From positions 1,736,001-1,800,000 of the forward strand of contig CAUJLY010000002.1 in assembly GCA_963281155.1 (NCBI GenBank): a DNA stretch of 64,000 nt. Reading direction: 5' to 3'. The notes under the pieces are model-generated. The model saw only the letters and a program-made list of their open reading frames with translations, was not told the DNA's origin and did not search any database. This DNA comes from Rhabditophanes sp. KR3021 (Eukaryota > Nematoda > Chromadorea > Rhabditida > Alloionematidae). The translations under genes and the position numbers were made by a program. Positions 21,334 to 34,336 of the stretch are shown piece by piece (position 1 is the first letter of the stretch; the number at the start of each line of letters is the position of its first letter).

Positions 21334-22580
21334 TTAAAGATATTTCTGGATCTCATCATAACCTGCCAATACCAAGGCTCCTCCAGTTCCTCTGTAACAG
21401 AATGATGATTAAATAAAGTAAAAGAAATAAAAAACATACCTGAAAACATTGGCACCGGCTCCCTTGAACATAGCTCTGATTCCTTCATCGGCAATGATTT
21501 TCTTGGCGCAATGAAGGGTGTTCTTGTAGATAACGTCTTTTCTTCCAGATTGCATCATTAATCTTCTTCTGATTGTGTCGAATGGATAAGATAGGATTCC
21601 TGATCCGATGGTGACGACTTGGGCAATTCCCCATGCGGCGAAGAAGTTGAGCTTTTGTCCATCAGCAGTAACAACAGCCTTGATGGTATCGAAGAGACCG
21701 AAGTAAGCAGCTCTGTAGATGATAATTCCTTGAACAGAAACAACGAATCCACGGTAAAGTCCGAGTGGTCCATCAGATTTGGCGATCTTGATTAAACAAT
21801 CTCCGAGTCCCTTGAATTCACGGGTAGCTCCTTTACCGATATCGGCTCCGAGACGAGTTCTGGCGAAGTCGAGTGGGTATACGAAACAGAGAGAAGTAGC
21901 TCCGGCGGCACCACCTGAAAGGTCGCGTTAAATATATTTACAACAAAATCATTTTACATGACGTAATGCAGTGTAAACTACGCTTAGCCTTGACACTTTA
22001 CGTCACAGCATGTCTCTTTTTATCTGCTACTATTTTTACTATTTATAAGTACCAGATAGTGAGAGTATTGATTTGCTCAAGACATTCCAAGAGTGCAAAC
22101 TACTCTTGATAAATCAAATAAGCCAATACAAATCGTATTTAAAACTTTTCTTCAAACAAAGCTTACCTGATGCGAGATTTCCGGCAAAGAACTTCCAGAA
22201 GTCCTTCTTCTTGTCCAAACCATCGGTGAAGAGGGCCTTGTAGGTATCCTTGAAGGCGAAGTTCAAAGCTTGAGTTGGGAAGTATCTGATGACATTGGCA
22301 AGATTACCTCTCCATAAGGCGGAAAACCCTTGTTCCTTTGGTACGCGTACAAGTACATCGACAATCCCTGCAAAAATTGGTTATAGCTCATTACTTTTCA
22401 AATATGATTACCTTTGTATCTTTTGTCCTTAGCGATGGTAGCTGAGGCGTCTTGAACTTGGAGAAGAAGTTTGACTCTTTCAATTGGAGCGACGGCTGTC
22501 TTTGAGATGGCAGCTGAAGTACCTCCTGAGAGTAAATCAATCATGAACTTCTTAACGTCGAATTCCTTATCTTTGCCCAT
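21334..22580 (-). CDS. Mitochondrial ADP/ATP carrier (adenine nucleotide translocase)
   Basis: Four exons (22580-22412, 22367-22167, 21914-21440, 21391-21334) are joined in phase and encode 300 residues, the usual carrier length. Three mitochondrial-carrier repeats are visible, each with a P-x-D/E-x-x-K/R signature: [16 protein letters not shown] and YPFDTIRRR. The ADP/ATP-carrier fingerprint is RRRLMM rather than the canonical RRRMMM, a single conservative change. The protein exchanges cytosolic ADP for matrix ATP across the inner membrane. The second intron (21915-22166) is about 250 bases, longer than most here. Good codon bias (frequent GGA, AAG, TTC) suggests high expression. Identification is certain at family level; which ANT paralogue it is cannot be told. 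Confidence 0.95.
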
Positions 22581-23487
22581 GGTGAAACGAAAAAACTAAA
22601 ACGAAATATAACATTATTAAAATAAGTATACTCATTGTCATATAGAAGCAACTCGACAAAATGAATGATATAAAATGTCAAAATGAAAGATATATTAACG
22701 ATTGCAATGGCTCCACGCAACCAACTAACTCTATCGTTACACAATGATAAAAAGCTATCTAGAAACTTCTCTGCCGAACCATTCCAAGGCTGTACCGCCT
22801 CGAAGAGAACCCTGCACATCATAAGTATGTACGGTGCAATTTAAAAAAGGATGAAAGAATGCAAAAAAGAGCTATGTGTGTATTTTGTATCCATGGGAGG
22901 CAGCTATTTTTTGATTGGAATTTCGATGATAAATTGGCCAAAAATATTTATTCCAATTGCGAATAACAACAATAAAAAATATCGGCACATCTTCTTTATA
23001 CTCAAAAATGCTTCTCACAAGTATTTACACTGCAAAAAATGTACACTACTTGTGTAGCAGAGAAAAAGTGTACGACGAACTCTTTTACGAATAAAGGACT
23101 GGAGAATATGCGACGACACACTACATAACTCACCCCTACACCCTTCTTTCAAATTCAGAGTACATTCGCATTAATAAATTGTCTAAATTGCGTCATTCCA
23201 AATGGGATCGTTATAAGAGACAGCTACACACTGAATATGTTAATGTGAAAAAGACAAAAAATGTGTCTATGTCTGTCATTTCGTACTACTTGGTATTCCC
23301 CACCACACCCCTTTTGTTAGACTAATTTTCATTTAATTTTGTGAATTTATTTTTATTTAACTCTACAAATCTGCGTTTATACTATTTTATAATTACATAT
23401 TTCTCTTCCATATCCGTTTATTTTTTCGTATTTCAAAACATATTTATTCGTAGGGTTTAGTATATTTTATATATACATATTACAAAA
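22581..23487. other. Divergent intergenic region between ANT and ABCF2
   Basis: About 900 bases between two genes transcribed away from each other, expected to contain both promoters. A minus-strand frame at 22541-22822 overlaps the ANT 5' end and shows no domain. A hydrophobic plus frame at 22851-23057 is not supported either. The last 150 bases are very T-rich. Confidence 0.5.
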
Positions 23488-25524
23488 ATGCCGTCCGATC
23501 TTAAGAAAAAAAGAGATGCAGCTAAAAAGTCTGCAACCAAAAAACCAACCAAAAAAGACGAGATCCCGGAGAAGACAGAAAATGGAATTAACGGCTTTAC
23601 CTCTACAATTGTTGAAGAAGTAGATGAAGCCACTGCTTTGTTAGAAAAAATCGAGATTGACAACGCCAACGCTCGTTCTGTTGCTGCCGTCTTGGCATCT
23701 GAGAAAAGCTCAATTGATACCAGAATTGAACAACTTACTCTCACTTTCCATGGTAGAGAAATTTGCGTTGATACCACCCTTGAACTTAACATGGGAAGGC
23801 GTTATGGATTTATCGGTAAGTTCAGTACTTTGTCAACCTAGCTTTATTTTCAACCTTTTATAAGGGACTTATCTTTTAAATCCCCAGTGGTTAAGAAGTA
23901 TTTGACCACTTTAGTTCTGAGTAAACCGTTAACTAATCAAAACCAATTATTACTGTACAACTAAATATCTTTATTTTAAATATCTTACTTGTATAATAAC
24001 TTTCCAGGTCTTAATGGGTGTGGAAAATCTGCTCTTATGGCTGCTATCTACAATCGTGAATTACCCATCCCAGACCACATCGACATGTTTTATGTGGCCC
24101 GTGAAATGGCGGCTACTGAAAAGTCTGCCCTCAAAGCAGTCACCGACGTAGATGTCGAAAGAGTCAACCTCGAAAAGATGGCCGAAGAACTAGCCTCCAA
24201 TGAAAGTGATGAAGCACAAGCTACACTCATGGATATCTACGAAAGATTGGACGAAATGGACTCTTCCATGGCTGAAGTTAAAGCTGCGAACATTCTCCAT
24301 GGTCTCGGCTTCTCCCGGCAGATGATGTTGAAGCCTTGTAAGAACTTCTCTGGAGGCTGGAGAATGCGTATATCACTCGCTCGAGCCTTGTTCTTGAAAC
24401 CTTCCCTCCTTCTTCTTGATGATCCAACAGGCCATCTCGACTTATCCAGTTGCGTTTGGTTAGAACGTGAATTGGCTAAATACAAGCGTTGTCTTCTATT
24501 TACTTCCCATTCACAAGATTTCTTGAATGGAGTGTGTACTAACATCGTCCATTTGTTCCAAAACAAGCTTACTTATTACACCGGAAACTTTGACCAGTTC
24601 GTCAAGACCAGAAATGAATTGTTGGAAAATCAAGCTAAGAAGTACAAGTGGGAGCAAGACCAACTTCAAAACATGAAAGATTATGTTGCAAGATTCGGGC
24701 ACGGTTCTGCTAAATTAGCAAGACAAGCCCAGTCTAAAGAAAAGACCATGGCTAAGATGGTATCTGCCGGTTTGACCCAGAAGGTCGAAGTCGAGACAGT
24801 TAAACAGTTCTATTTCTTCGATCCTGGCCATGTTCCACCACCAGTAATTATGGTACAAAATATTAGTTTCAAATACAATGAAACTTCGCCACCAATTTAC
24901 ACAAATCTCGAGTTCGGAATTGATATGGATACTAGAGTTGCCTTAGTGGGACCTAACGGAGCTGGAAAAAGTACTTTCTTTAAATTACTCGCGGGATCAC
25001 TAGCTCCTACCACTGGAGCTATCCGCAAACACTCTCATTGCAAACTCGGTTTGTACCATCAACATCTCCACGAAGAACTTCCCCTCGAATTGTCTGCACT
25101 TGAATATATGAATCAATGTTTCCCAGAAGTTACAGAGAAAGAAGCTATGAGAAAGATCATTGGTAGATTCGGGTTGACTGGCAGAGAACAAGTATGCGCA
25201 ATGAAGCAGCTTTCAGATGGACAAAGGCGTCGGGTTGCATTTGCGTGGTTAGCTTGGCAACAACCTCACGTGCTGTTGTTGGATGAACCTACCAATTCAC
25301 TGGACTGCGAATCTATTGATGCTCTGGCTGAGGCCATCAACCTGTTCCCAGGGGCAGTCATATTGGTTTCTCACGACTTCCGTCTCATCAGTCAAACTGT
25401 TGAAACCATCTATGTTTGTGACAAACAAACAATTACTCGTTGGGAAGGAGATATTTATTCTTATAAGAAGAGTCTTATCAGTGAAATTGAGAAAGATGAA
25501 AAGATGAAGATCGTTGAACGTTAA
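23488..25524 (+). CDS. abcf-2: ABCF2-type ATP-binding cassette ATPase
   Basis: Exons 23488-23815 and 24008-25524 encode 614 residues, matching ABCF2 length. A lysine-rich N-terminus precedes two ABC cassettes without membrane segments. Cassette 1 has Walker A GLNGCGKS (split by the intron), signature [15 protein letters not shown] and Walker [14 protein letters not shown]. Cassette 2 has Walker [25 protein letters not shown] and [11 protein letters not shown], followed by SHDFRLI. ABCF proteins act at the ribosome rather than in transport. Two positions differ from the common pattern: the cassette-1 catalytic Glu is Asp (DDPTG), and the cassette-2 switch TNHLD is TNSLD. The linker between cassettes (about residues 290-360) carries the expected helical arm. 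Identification is firm. Confidence 0.95.
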
Positions 25525-26208
25525 TTATTGTTTTGTAATATATATTTTATAATATACATTTTTTGTTATATTTGTTGTGATCCACAATTTGTGATTTTTT
25601 GATGAATTGACTTTGAATAAAAATTGACTTTAAATAGCGTATAATGTTTGCTCTAAATTCATTTATTCGCAATATATGTCCTGATCTGTATTAATTATTG
25701 TCTTGTATTATTAATTATTTCCATACCAATTTATTTTCTTTTTATTTATTCCAATGTGAATTTGTACACATATAAATTTGGAAATAAATACATTCATACA
25801 CAAATGATAGGTCATTTTTTAGAAGTAAACAGATACCATTTTGTATTTTTGTACCCTTTTGTATGATTTTGTCACCCTATGCGGTGTTAGTGATTTTTGA
25901 TTTGCACATACACACAGCCATTCTACGTATTACCACTAAACATTATTATATTCATCTATTCTCCTTGTTCCTATACTTTTAAATTACATCTTTACTTTAG
26001 TTTGTTGACTAAGCGATCACCATCATCGATAAAATAAATATTAATATATATTTGTGTATTTATACGTATATTTCTTGCCTCTCATCAACATCATCACTCT
26101 GCCGCGCGCTTTCAATCGGTAACCAAATCTCTATATATAAATTTATCCCCTTTAATTTGTCTATTTGTTTGACTATTATATAAACAAAAACTTTCTTCTT
26201 GTTTGCAG
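25525..26208. other. Spacer: ABCF2 3' end and upstream region of the RNA-binding gene
   Basis: AT-rich, with several AATAAA-type signals just after the ABCF2 stop (near 25617 and 25783). The sequence before 26209 ends in TTTGCAG, an acceptor directly before ATG, so at least one non-coding 5' exon or a trans-spliced leader is expected. Confidence 0.4.
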
Positions 26209-29200
26209 ATGTCTTCAGAGGCACAAATGTCCGGCTTCGTTGCCGCACATTTTGAACAGGTGAGTGTTTATAATTACAAAATATAACTCATCTTTCAAAA
26301 TCAAACAACACTAAAAAATTATAATGACAACAACAAAATAATTGTTTAATTATTATAATTATTATTCAACCTGCATATGTATTGTAGATCCCACAATCGG
26401 ACACGAATCCACAACCCAACAAGTCCAAAAAGATCAAATATAAAAGTTCGGAAATTTCATTTACGGTAAGCTCACAGTAAATTATGAGAATTAATAAATT
26501 GATAATTAAAATAATTTTGGCAATTACAATGAATACTACATATAAATGTACAATATTAAAGATGTAAAGATTCAGCATAAATAAAGTAAGATTATAGGTT
26601 TATGTAGTTTTAGTTGCAATAACCTTTAATTACTAGCACTCGTTAATAATAGCTTTTATATACCGCTTACAAAGCAAGCTTCGCCCTTTTTTGCTTTTTT
26701 GCCTTTTTTCTTCTTTTATATGTATTAAAATTTTGACCTCGTGACCGATGCCCTTGGTTTGTATTGGTTTGTATATGTATATATATACTTTAGTGCTCAC
26801 CCAACAACGACCCTTCCAATTCTAAAAGCTCCTGCACGCGTCCATAGTTATGTTTTGTCCTCGCACTCTGCTAACTCTTTTCCTTCGAGTGTTGTTTTTA
26901 TGTCTGTATAGCCATTTTGCGAATGTAGGATCGTCAAACGTTAACCAACGTATATTCTGACTCGTCCCACGACCATCATCAACCCCGGTTTGTTACTACT
27001 ATATACACTTTTTATATATATTTTACATTACATATCCCATCATTTTTTGAGGATTCAATCTAATTTGTAATTTTGTAATTGTCTCCAACACTTTAACATT
27101 TGATACATACACACACAAATCTTACCTACTCCTCCAACTACCTGCACATACAATAATAGGCTTCATTTTGTAAGACTTAATAGGTAGTGGTAGTATTAAG
27201 TAGTTGGAGAAGAGAATGGTGTTACAAAACCAATTACACTCACTTATACCTGTTACTTTGGAAAAGTCAATCGAGCTATCTCGACAAAGGAACATTTACT
27301 TCCTTTTATTACCATTTACCATTCCAACTTTTTTAATTTGCTTAGTCGTTGTCATATAGATATGTACATCACAACACCATAAACACAAAAACTTTGTTTG
27401 CTCTGTTGCCAATTTCTAATCTATATATAATGGGTCTAAATTTATATACTTGAATCACTTGCAAAAAACCAACCATACCGATGTATATATTATTTTTCCT
27501 TATATTGAATGGTATATTGTATACAGTTTTTCCATCTTTACTCGCGGTGACCTAAATGTTAAATTTTTCCCAAAATGTCGCGGAATTTTTTTCTTTCGAC
27601 GATAACTAAAAGCACATTTAACAAAAATAATCCCTTAATATAAATCCAAATAGTATAATAAATTAAAATAATAATATAGTTGCATTATATTTATTTACTA
27701 TAACACATACTATTGCAACTCTTTTAACTCATTCCACACTTCTTTTTCAATTTATATTAAGCATACTTTTGGTTCCATTCACAACACATTCCACGATATA
27801 TCTCTGCATGTATAGTTATAGATATTATTTATATGGATGTATCATATGAATGAGACAGCAACAAAAATATCTGCACCCTTACTCATGATACATACACTGG
27901 GTCAGATTTTAGCACCGGCTAATCTAATTGTTATATAATTTTAAGGCCACATCACCCATCACTTTTACATATACACACCATGCTATTAAGCAAATACGTC
28001 TACGTTTAGTCGCATTTTGTCTATTGATGAGACACATTACTTTGCATATATACTACTTACTTATGCGTTTCTTTTTATACAATACTTTTTAGAACTTTCC
28101 TTCGAATTATTAGTCAGCATCCGTTTAGTAATAGATACTTACTTTTTATAGATATTCAGTTTATAAACATTCCTTTGTAAATTTACATCATCTTAAATTA
28201 ACATTTATTTATAATCGTATTTCTAATTGTCAAACATTAATTATAGTATACTCCTCCAACTTCCGCCAAGAATAATATTAATCACCATCCACGACCATAC
28301 CTTAATAATAACAATAATCCAAAACTGATGAAGAGCGTTGCTGATCAAAGTTCCAACAACAATAACTGGAACAATATGTAAGTAAGAGAAGGCAATTGCT
28401 ACTAATAACTAAATTTAGGCAAAAAGACTACTCAATGGTCAACAACAATAATGGTATGATGAGTTACGGATACAACAATTCCAATAGTCACCCCCACAAC
28501 CAAAATGCAGGACCTCCTAGTCAAAACAACCCAGGGTCGAACTTCGCTCCTTACTCAAATTACAATACCGCCCGCTTTAACAAACCCAACTTCTTCCATA
28601 AAGAACGCCAACCTGCAAATTCGTCTCACTTTTCGCATCACCAAGGCTCTGACCACCCACCATCCTCGATCCATTCTCACAAAGATGAGGACCATCTTTC
28701 CGAAACAAATTTATATCTACGCGGCCTTCCTGAAGACACAACAGACGACACTTTGCGCAAATTGTGCGAAGCTTTCGGTAAGATCGTTTCTACCAAGGCT
28801 ATCATGGAAAAGGGTAACAATCAATGTCGTGGGTATGGGTTCGTTGACTTCGAAAACCCTGCTGAAGCTAAAGATGCCGTCAAACTACTTAATGATCAAA
28901 ACATCCAAGCTCAAATGGCTAAGATTTCCCCTTCATTTGCTGCTAATCAACCCGATCCAACCAACTTGTATATTGCCAACCTGCCTTTGGATTTTTCAGA
29001 AGATATGTTGAAGACCCTTTGCGAAAGCGAAGGAGCTTTAGTTGTTTCTACTAGGGTTCTTAGAAAAGAGGATGGAGGGAGTAGATGTGTTGGGTTTGCT
29101 AGACTCGATACACGTGAAAGATGTGAGCAGATCATTGAGAAGTACAATGGAAAAATGCTTGACAATGCTCAAAATCCTCTTCTCGTTAAGTTGGCTGATT

Positions 29201-29859
29201 TTGCCAAGAAACCCAAGAAGGGCGGTGGTGGAAACTACATCATGGCTAATAGCCACATGAATCCCTACTATTATGGAGGAGGTCATATATCAAATGGACC
29301 ACCACATTTGGGTTCAAATGGGCATCAAATCTTTGTTCCACAAGGAATGATGGGAAGTGATGGAGCTCACTACATGAATTATGCTGCCATCCAAAGTGGG
29401 CCAGACACTATTCATGGAGGATCGCCAGCAGCAGGCCCCATTTTAGGGCATGGCAATCCACAAAGTCAAGGAAGAGTTGGTTATATTAGCATGGCTGGAC
29501 AGCCTCACTACTCAAGCCAAGGAAATATGCCTCAATATCAGGTTATCAGCAGTGGGGCTCCCACTTTTCAAGGAAACCCATTGATGCCTTCTTACCAAGG
29601 TGATGGACCACTCCCGCCTACTTCTTCGAGTGCTGGAGACCATCCACCCCACAGCCAACACCAGCCAACCAACCAAAGTGGTGCCGGATACTACCAAAAC
29701 TACCAATACTACCAAGGAGGCCAAAGCTTTGTCCCATACGGCGGAGGAATGGACGGCCCTCAAATGCACCACCCCACCCAACAAACTCCCTTCAACGGAC
29801 AAGGCCCTCTACCTCAAGGGGCCGAAGATCACCCTGACGATGGGGACAAAAAACAATAA
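26209..29859 (+). CDS. sup-26: RBMS/SUP-26-type RNA-binding protein with two RRMs
   Basis: The 3' exons are clear: 28247-28377 and 28419-29859 join in phase and carry both RRMs. RRM1 runs TNLYLRGLPEDTTDDTLRKL ... RGYGFVDFE. RRM2 runs TNLYIANLPLDFSEDMLKTL ... CVGFARLD. The layout matches RBMS1-3, Drosophila Shep and C. elegans SUP-26, which bind mRNA 3'UTRs. A long Gly/Gln/Pro/His/Tyr-rich tail follows. Upstream, three short open exons fit splice consensus: 26209-26259 (MSSEAQMSGFVAAHFEQ), 26388-26465 and 26929-26987. The first two join in phase. The third ends in phase 2, whereas the 28247 exon opens in phase 0, so a further exon or an alternative promoter is likely. Downstream the UTR is long and T-rich. 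Confidence 0.85.
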
Positions 29860-31457
29860 ACTATCTACTATTAAACTATTCATACATATATCCAGGCAAT
29901 ACACCATTTTCAATCCATGACGGGAAAAATCGAGGCTCTCCACTGACATATAACAAAGCAGATGCCTATTTTGTATATTCACATCAAAGAGTTCACACAT
30001 CTTTTATATATATAGTTATATAGATATTATTTATATGTATGGTCCCAAAATGTGTTCTGTTTTGCCTTTTAACAAACACAACGTCAATTATCACCACCTT
30101 CTCCATCTTTATTATAATTTTGAATCAACTTAATGCCATACATTAAGTTTGTAAGCATGACCACAAAAATAGAATGTATGCAGGCAAATTATAAAAAGTA
30201 CTATTTTAATCCAACTACCATAACAAACATGTGCCTGTATCAATGTGTAAATCATCCCCGGTATGATTTCATCATCTTTATTATTCTAATACTATATACA
30301 AAGTACCTACTACACTCTGTGTTGATCACTTCCTTGTAACAAATTACCCTGAAGCCTATTAATTTGTTTGTTTTCCTCGATTCGAATTATGAAGATTCTT
30401 TTTTATTGCTATCTTTATTCCGAAACGTCCATTCCAATTCTCGTTATCGGATTTTAATTAATTCTTTTGTATGACTCATTGATATAGATATTTATTTATA
30501 TTGCAGATTTAAATTTGTGATTGTATCAAGGGAATTTATTAATGAACTTATGTCAATGTTTCTTTTAATAAAATTTTTCTCTTACAAATATCTTTGAAAA
30601 TTAATATTAGATGTGCTGTTGAAACGGTCTAACCGAAAGAAGTTTGGTATCGTTTCTTATCGATAGATTCAACATTAATATAAAAGATTTTAATGATAGA
30701 ATTAAACTAAGGATTGTTCCAAACTAGCGCAATTTGTAATTTAAAAACGGAAATACTTTTGAAGGTAAAGTATAAGCAGTTGAAGGATATTTTAAACAAT
30801 TTTCATAAATGTGTCGTTGATTTAAGGCAATTCCGATATCTCTTTCATTTTTAGAGTCCATAATTCTGTATAAATAATTGCGTAGGAACATCTAATGACC
30901 TAAGTAGGACTTCACTCCTTTTGTAAGATTAGCCCATAGAAGCTAATCATGCGTTTATGTACGGATTGCAATTGACATACTATATGACACAGTCTTTAGA
31001 TTAGCCACATGTGTGGGATAAAGGATCTTAATTTTAATTTATCAGGCATTATATAATATAGCTATATTTTAAAAGTCTATGTCCTGAGGGATACTCGAAT
31101 TGATACAATAAAACATACACTTTGCTCCCAAAAACATAATTACCTGAGGATTCAAAATCATAAAGTTTTCAGCAAAAAAACAATATTATTAAAATAAGTA
31201 ACAAAAGTGAGTAATTATTTGATATCCTTTTTGTTCCCGAACAATTAATGTTAAAATATATTCTTATGGCTTTTGAAGTAAGCCTTAATATGCCACATGT
31301 TACCCTTTTAGTATACTATTGAATAATGCAAACAAATTTGTTTGTATGTTGACATTTTGTTTAATATACTCCATTCCACTCCTAGTTATCTTGAGAAGAA
31401 TTAAATAGCGCTTTTAATTTATTGACTCTATTGAGAGGCTTTTTATTTAACCTAAAA
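29860..31457. other. Long 3' flank of the RNA-binding gene and intergenic DNA
   Basis: About 1.6 kb, AT-rich. The first part is probably a long 3'UTR (AATAAA-like signals near 30567). The 68-codon frame at 30133-30339 is not supported. No RNA gene or repeat was recognised. Confidence 0.4.
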
Positions 31458-31866
31458 ATGGATGTTCCCTCGAGATTTATCCAACATATGCTTGAAGCAT
31501 ACCCAAATACCAATTTTAGTGCAAGAGTATCTGAATTGGCAGCTGACATCTATGAAAATGTGGACAAAGAGGAAGTCAGGGAATTAGCTAGTGAAGTCAT
31601 GAATAATCTTCATACCATCAACTTCACCCGTCCTCAACAAATATACAAAGAATCCAAAGTAAATTCTATATTATATTTAATTAAACTTATTTTAGGCCGA
31701 GGCAATTCTTTTGGAAGTCAAAAATAGAGATCGTGAAGTGAAGTCTAAGTTAACGGGAAAAGTTACTGCTCATGACCATTTTTTGTGGAACTTTGCCAAG
31801 TCATTGGAGGAAGAGGTGAAGCAATTGGAAAAGGAAGTTGGGGAGCTACAACATCAAAACAGTTGA
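31458..31866 (+). CDS. Small coiled-coil protein, unrecognised
   Basis: Exons 31458-31658 and 31696-31866 join in phase 0 across a 37-base intron to give 123 residues. The N-terminal half is helical and acidic (PSRFIQHMLEAYPNTNF ... EVRELASEVMNNLH). The C-terminal half is a strong coiled coil (LEEEVKQLEKEVGELQHQ). ATG 31458 is chosen because the upstream bases (CTAAAA) suit initiation and the frame has no better start. The even amino-acid composition and correct short intron argue that it is real. The size and pattern would suit a subunit of a larger assembly, such as a kinetochore, centrosome or mediator-like complex, but no family can be named. Confidence 0.65.
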
Positions 31867-32580
31867 ATTACTTGTGGTAAAAAAAGTCATGCTAATCGTA
31901 ATTAGAAAGTTCACAAGATGTCAGTTGTAAAAAGAAGGACTATTAATTAAATAACTTACATAATAAATAAACAAATATTAATTGAGACAAATCTTTATTG
32001 TATCACTTAAAAAAGTACTTAATGTCTAAAACTTTGCACAAATATTTAAATTAATAAATCTTCAAAATTGTATTCTTTTCACATACAATAAACCATTTTA
32101 ATGTCTAAGCAAATCTTTTTTATTTGACCTATGCTTTACTTACAATACATTGAATTTCTCTGTTAATAAAAGTTTGCTGTTACTTTGATGGAAGCAACAA
32201 AGCGATTTGTTGTTAACTTAAATATTTCGATTCAAAAACAAGGCATTGATCCAATGGAGGAGGAAGGAGATAATACTTTCGATTAGAAGACATCTAGGGA
32301 ATTGCATGATCTTATATTTAAATTCTTGATACATTTTTTCATAGTAAAGATATCGCATAATTTATCAAATTATAGAAGTGTAGTTTTGATTTGAAAGAAT
32401 AACAATTTTAAGACATTTATAATAACCTCGTGAAGCTAATGTATATTATTCCATAAAAGTTACACATATTTAGTAAAATAGAAGTTTTAAAAATACAATT
32501 TATTTATATAAAAAATTAAAGTTAAATAAGAGATTGTCAAATTGAAGAAAATGTATAATCAATTTATAAGAAGAATATAA
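31867..32580. other. Intergenic, no supported gene
   Basis: AT-rich spacer between convergent genes. A 32-codon frame at about 32188-32286 (MEATKRFVVNL ... EEEGDNTFD) looks mildly coding but has no support. Confidence 0.4.
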
Positions 32581-34336
32581 TCAAATAAAATTTAAACCAT
32601 AAACGAAACTATTTGGGGGTATTTCAATATTGCTTAGACTCCAAGTTTCATTTGTTCCATCAAAGTTGTAGATAGTTTGAACTATGTCTTCGTCATTATC
32701 GCCTCCAAACAACTGAACCATATTTTGTATTTGACAGCAATATGAACGGCTTAAAGGTAATGGTAATTCACCAACTTCTCTCCAACTATTATTTCTTGTT
32801 TCAAACAACTGACAACGTCCATGCTCTACTTCGTCGAAAACACCATTTTCATTATCAAATATAAAAGACCCTCCTGCTTTCATGATTGTCTCATTGTATG
32901 TACAGACAGCTGCATTGAGACCGTCAAAAAGAGTTGACCCACATCTTTCCCATAATCCTTCTCGTGGATCATATCTCAATGTAGTTGAAATAGGCCCATC
33001 AACAACATAGACTGAATTATTGTGTAAAACAGATGTTGGATACTTTACCGGAACTGGAATTTTTGAATGGCTACTCCATTTCATCTCGTTAAGGTCAAAG
33101 CTACAATTAATAAATTATGTATTAAATTAATTGGAGTTACCTTAAAACTTCATTCTCTCCAAACATCAATATTTCCTCATTAACTTTGCAGGATGAAAAG
33201 TGAGTATCGTGTTCAAACCCATTAGTGGTGAATCTCGAAGTATGCCTTGTTATAAAATCAAGTTTTAATAAATCAAAATTTTTATTTTTTCCAAAAATTA
33301 GTAGCTGATCCTTGACTACTTCATGTCCAAAAGCATTTGGATTTGCATCGAAACTAAAATCTTCAGAAAAAGTTGATAGCTTATTAAACAACCGTGAACA
33401 TATATTGTAATTCCAAATATTTAAACAGTCCATTTCGAAGTCCAAGGTAACTTAAATATTTATGATTATTACATTTTTGTTGATCTAAACATACTCATTA
33501 AAACATCTGTTGGTTTGGAGTTTGGCCTGAGAGTCAAGCCTCTTTGGTACAAACTTTTGTAGATAACTGCTGCAACGCCATCAATTTCAAACAATTTCCT
33601 ATTTTTGTTAAATATTTTTCTGATTTTAGTTAAGCTAATCAGACGAAAGTTAATTCTTTCAAGCAATGTAAGACAATATTGCTGTCTATTATTAGAACGA
33701 TAGTTGATCCATTTGACGTAACATTCCAAAATAGTTTCTTGAGATTCAGCTTCAGCAAAGTCACTATCGAAAACAAAGATTAATGTTCTAAAATCAGCTG
33801 TCATAAAATAGTTATTTTCTATGTAATCCTGGAAACCAAATATTAGTTAGGCTCCTTTTATACTTACATTAAAAGATGCTTTAATTTGTTCCATACTTTT
33901 ATCACAAAAGCTTTCAAAACAATTCTTAAGGGAAATGCCAAGAGTTTTAATTGTCGATACTTTATCTTTAAACGCATAATTAAAAAGTATTTCCTGAAAT
34001 ATTATAAAATATAAAATGATATCAACTTACATCGAGATAGTCATCACCAAATACCTGATAAATATTCATCATCTCCAGGAAATTTGCGTCATTTAAGAAT
34101 TTAGATTTTTTTGCGCTATAAATGTACTTCAAATACACCTTCATATCTCGAACAGTCAAAGTTGGACATTCGGCTTCAACTGCATCAGGATGTTCCAGAA
34201 ATATGTCCCGAAAGAAACGATTGCACGAATGCATTAAGAACTTTGAAGTCATGATGAAGCCGTCTTTTAAATTGACTTTGAGATCATTGTATCGTTCATT
34301 ATTCAAAACGCTGCGGAGGTAAGGTAAAAGAACCAT
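32581..34336 (-). CDS. BTB-BACK-kelch protein (KLHL-like, Cullin-3 adaptor type)
   Basis: Five exons (34336-34031, 33993-33868, 33828-33495, 33450-33141, 33100-32581) join in phase and encode 531 residues, the usual size for a KLHL protein. The N-terminus is a BTB domain (RYNDLKVNLKDG ... FLMHSCNRFFRDIF). A BACK domain follows (FRTLIFVFDSDFAEAESQET). The second half has kelch-like blades (TLRYDPREGLWERCG, FETRNNSWREVGELP, FDGTNETWSL). The blades are divergent and the glycine pairs are often missing. BTB-kelch proteins usually recruit substrates to a Cullin-3 ubiquitin ligase. A broken relative is seen at 19614-20070. The family is clear but no orthologue can be named. Confidence 0.85.

Noticed and set aside
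22541..23057. Frames between ANT and ABCF2
   Set aside because: One overlaps the ANT start on the same strand and the other is hydrophobic and AT-rich; neither has family support.
30133..30339. 68-codon plus frame in the SUP-26 3' flank
   Set aside because: Probably within the 3'UTR; no conserved motif seen.
32188..32286. 32-codon frame starting MEATKRFVVNL
   Set aside because: Too short and without splice partners, although its composition is coding-like.
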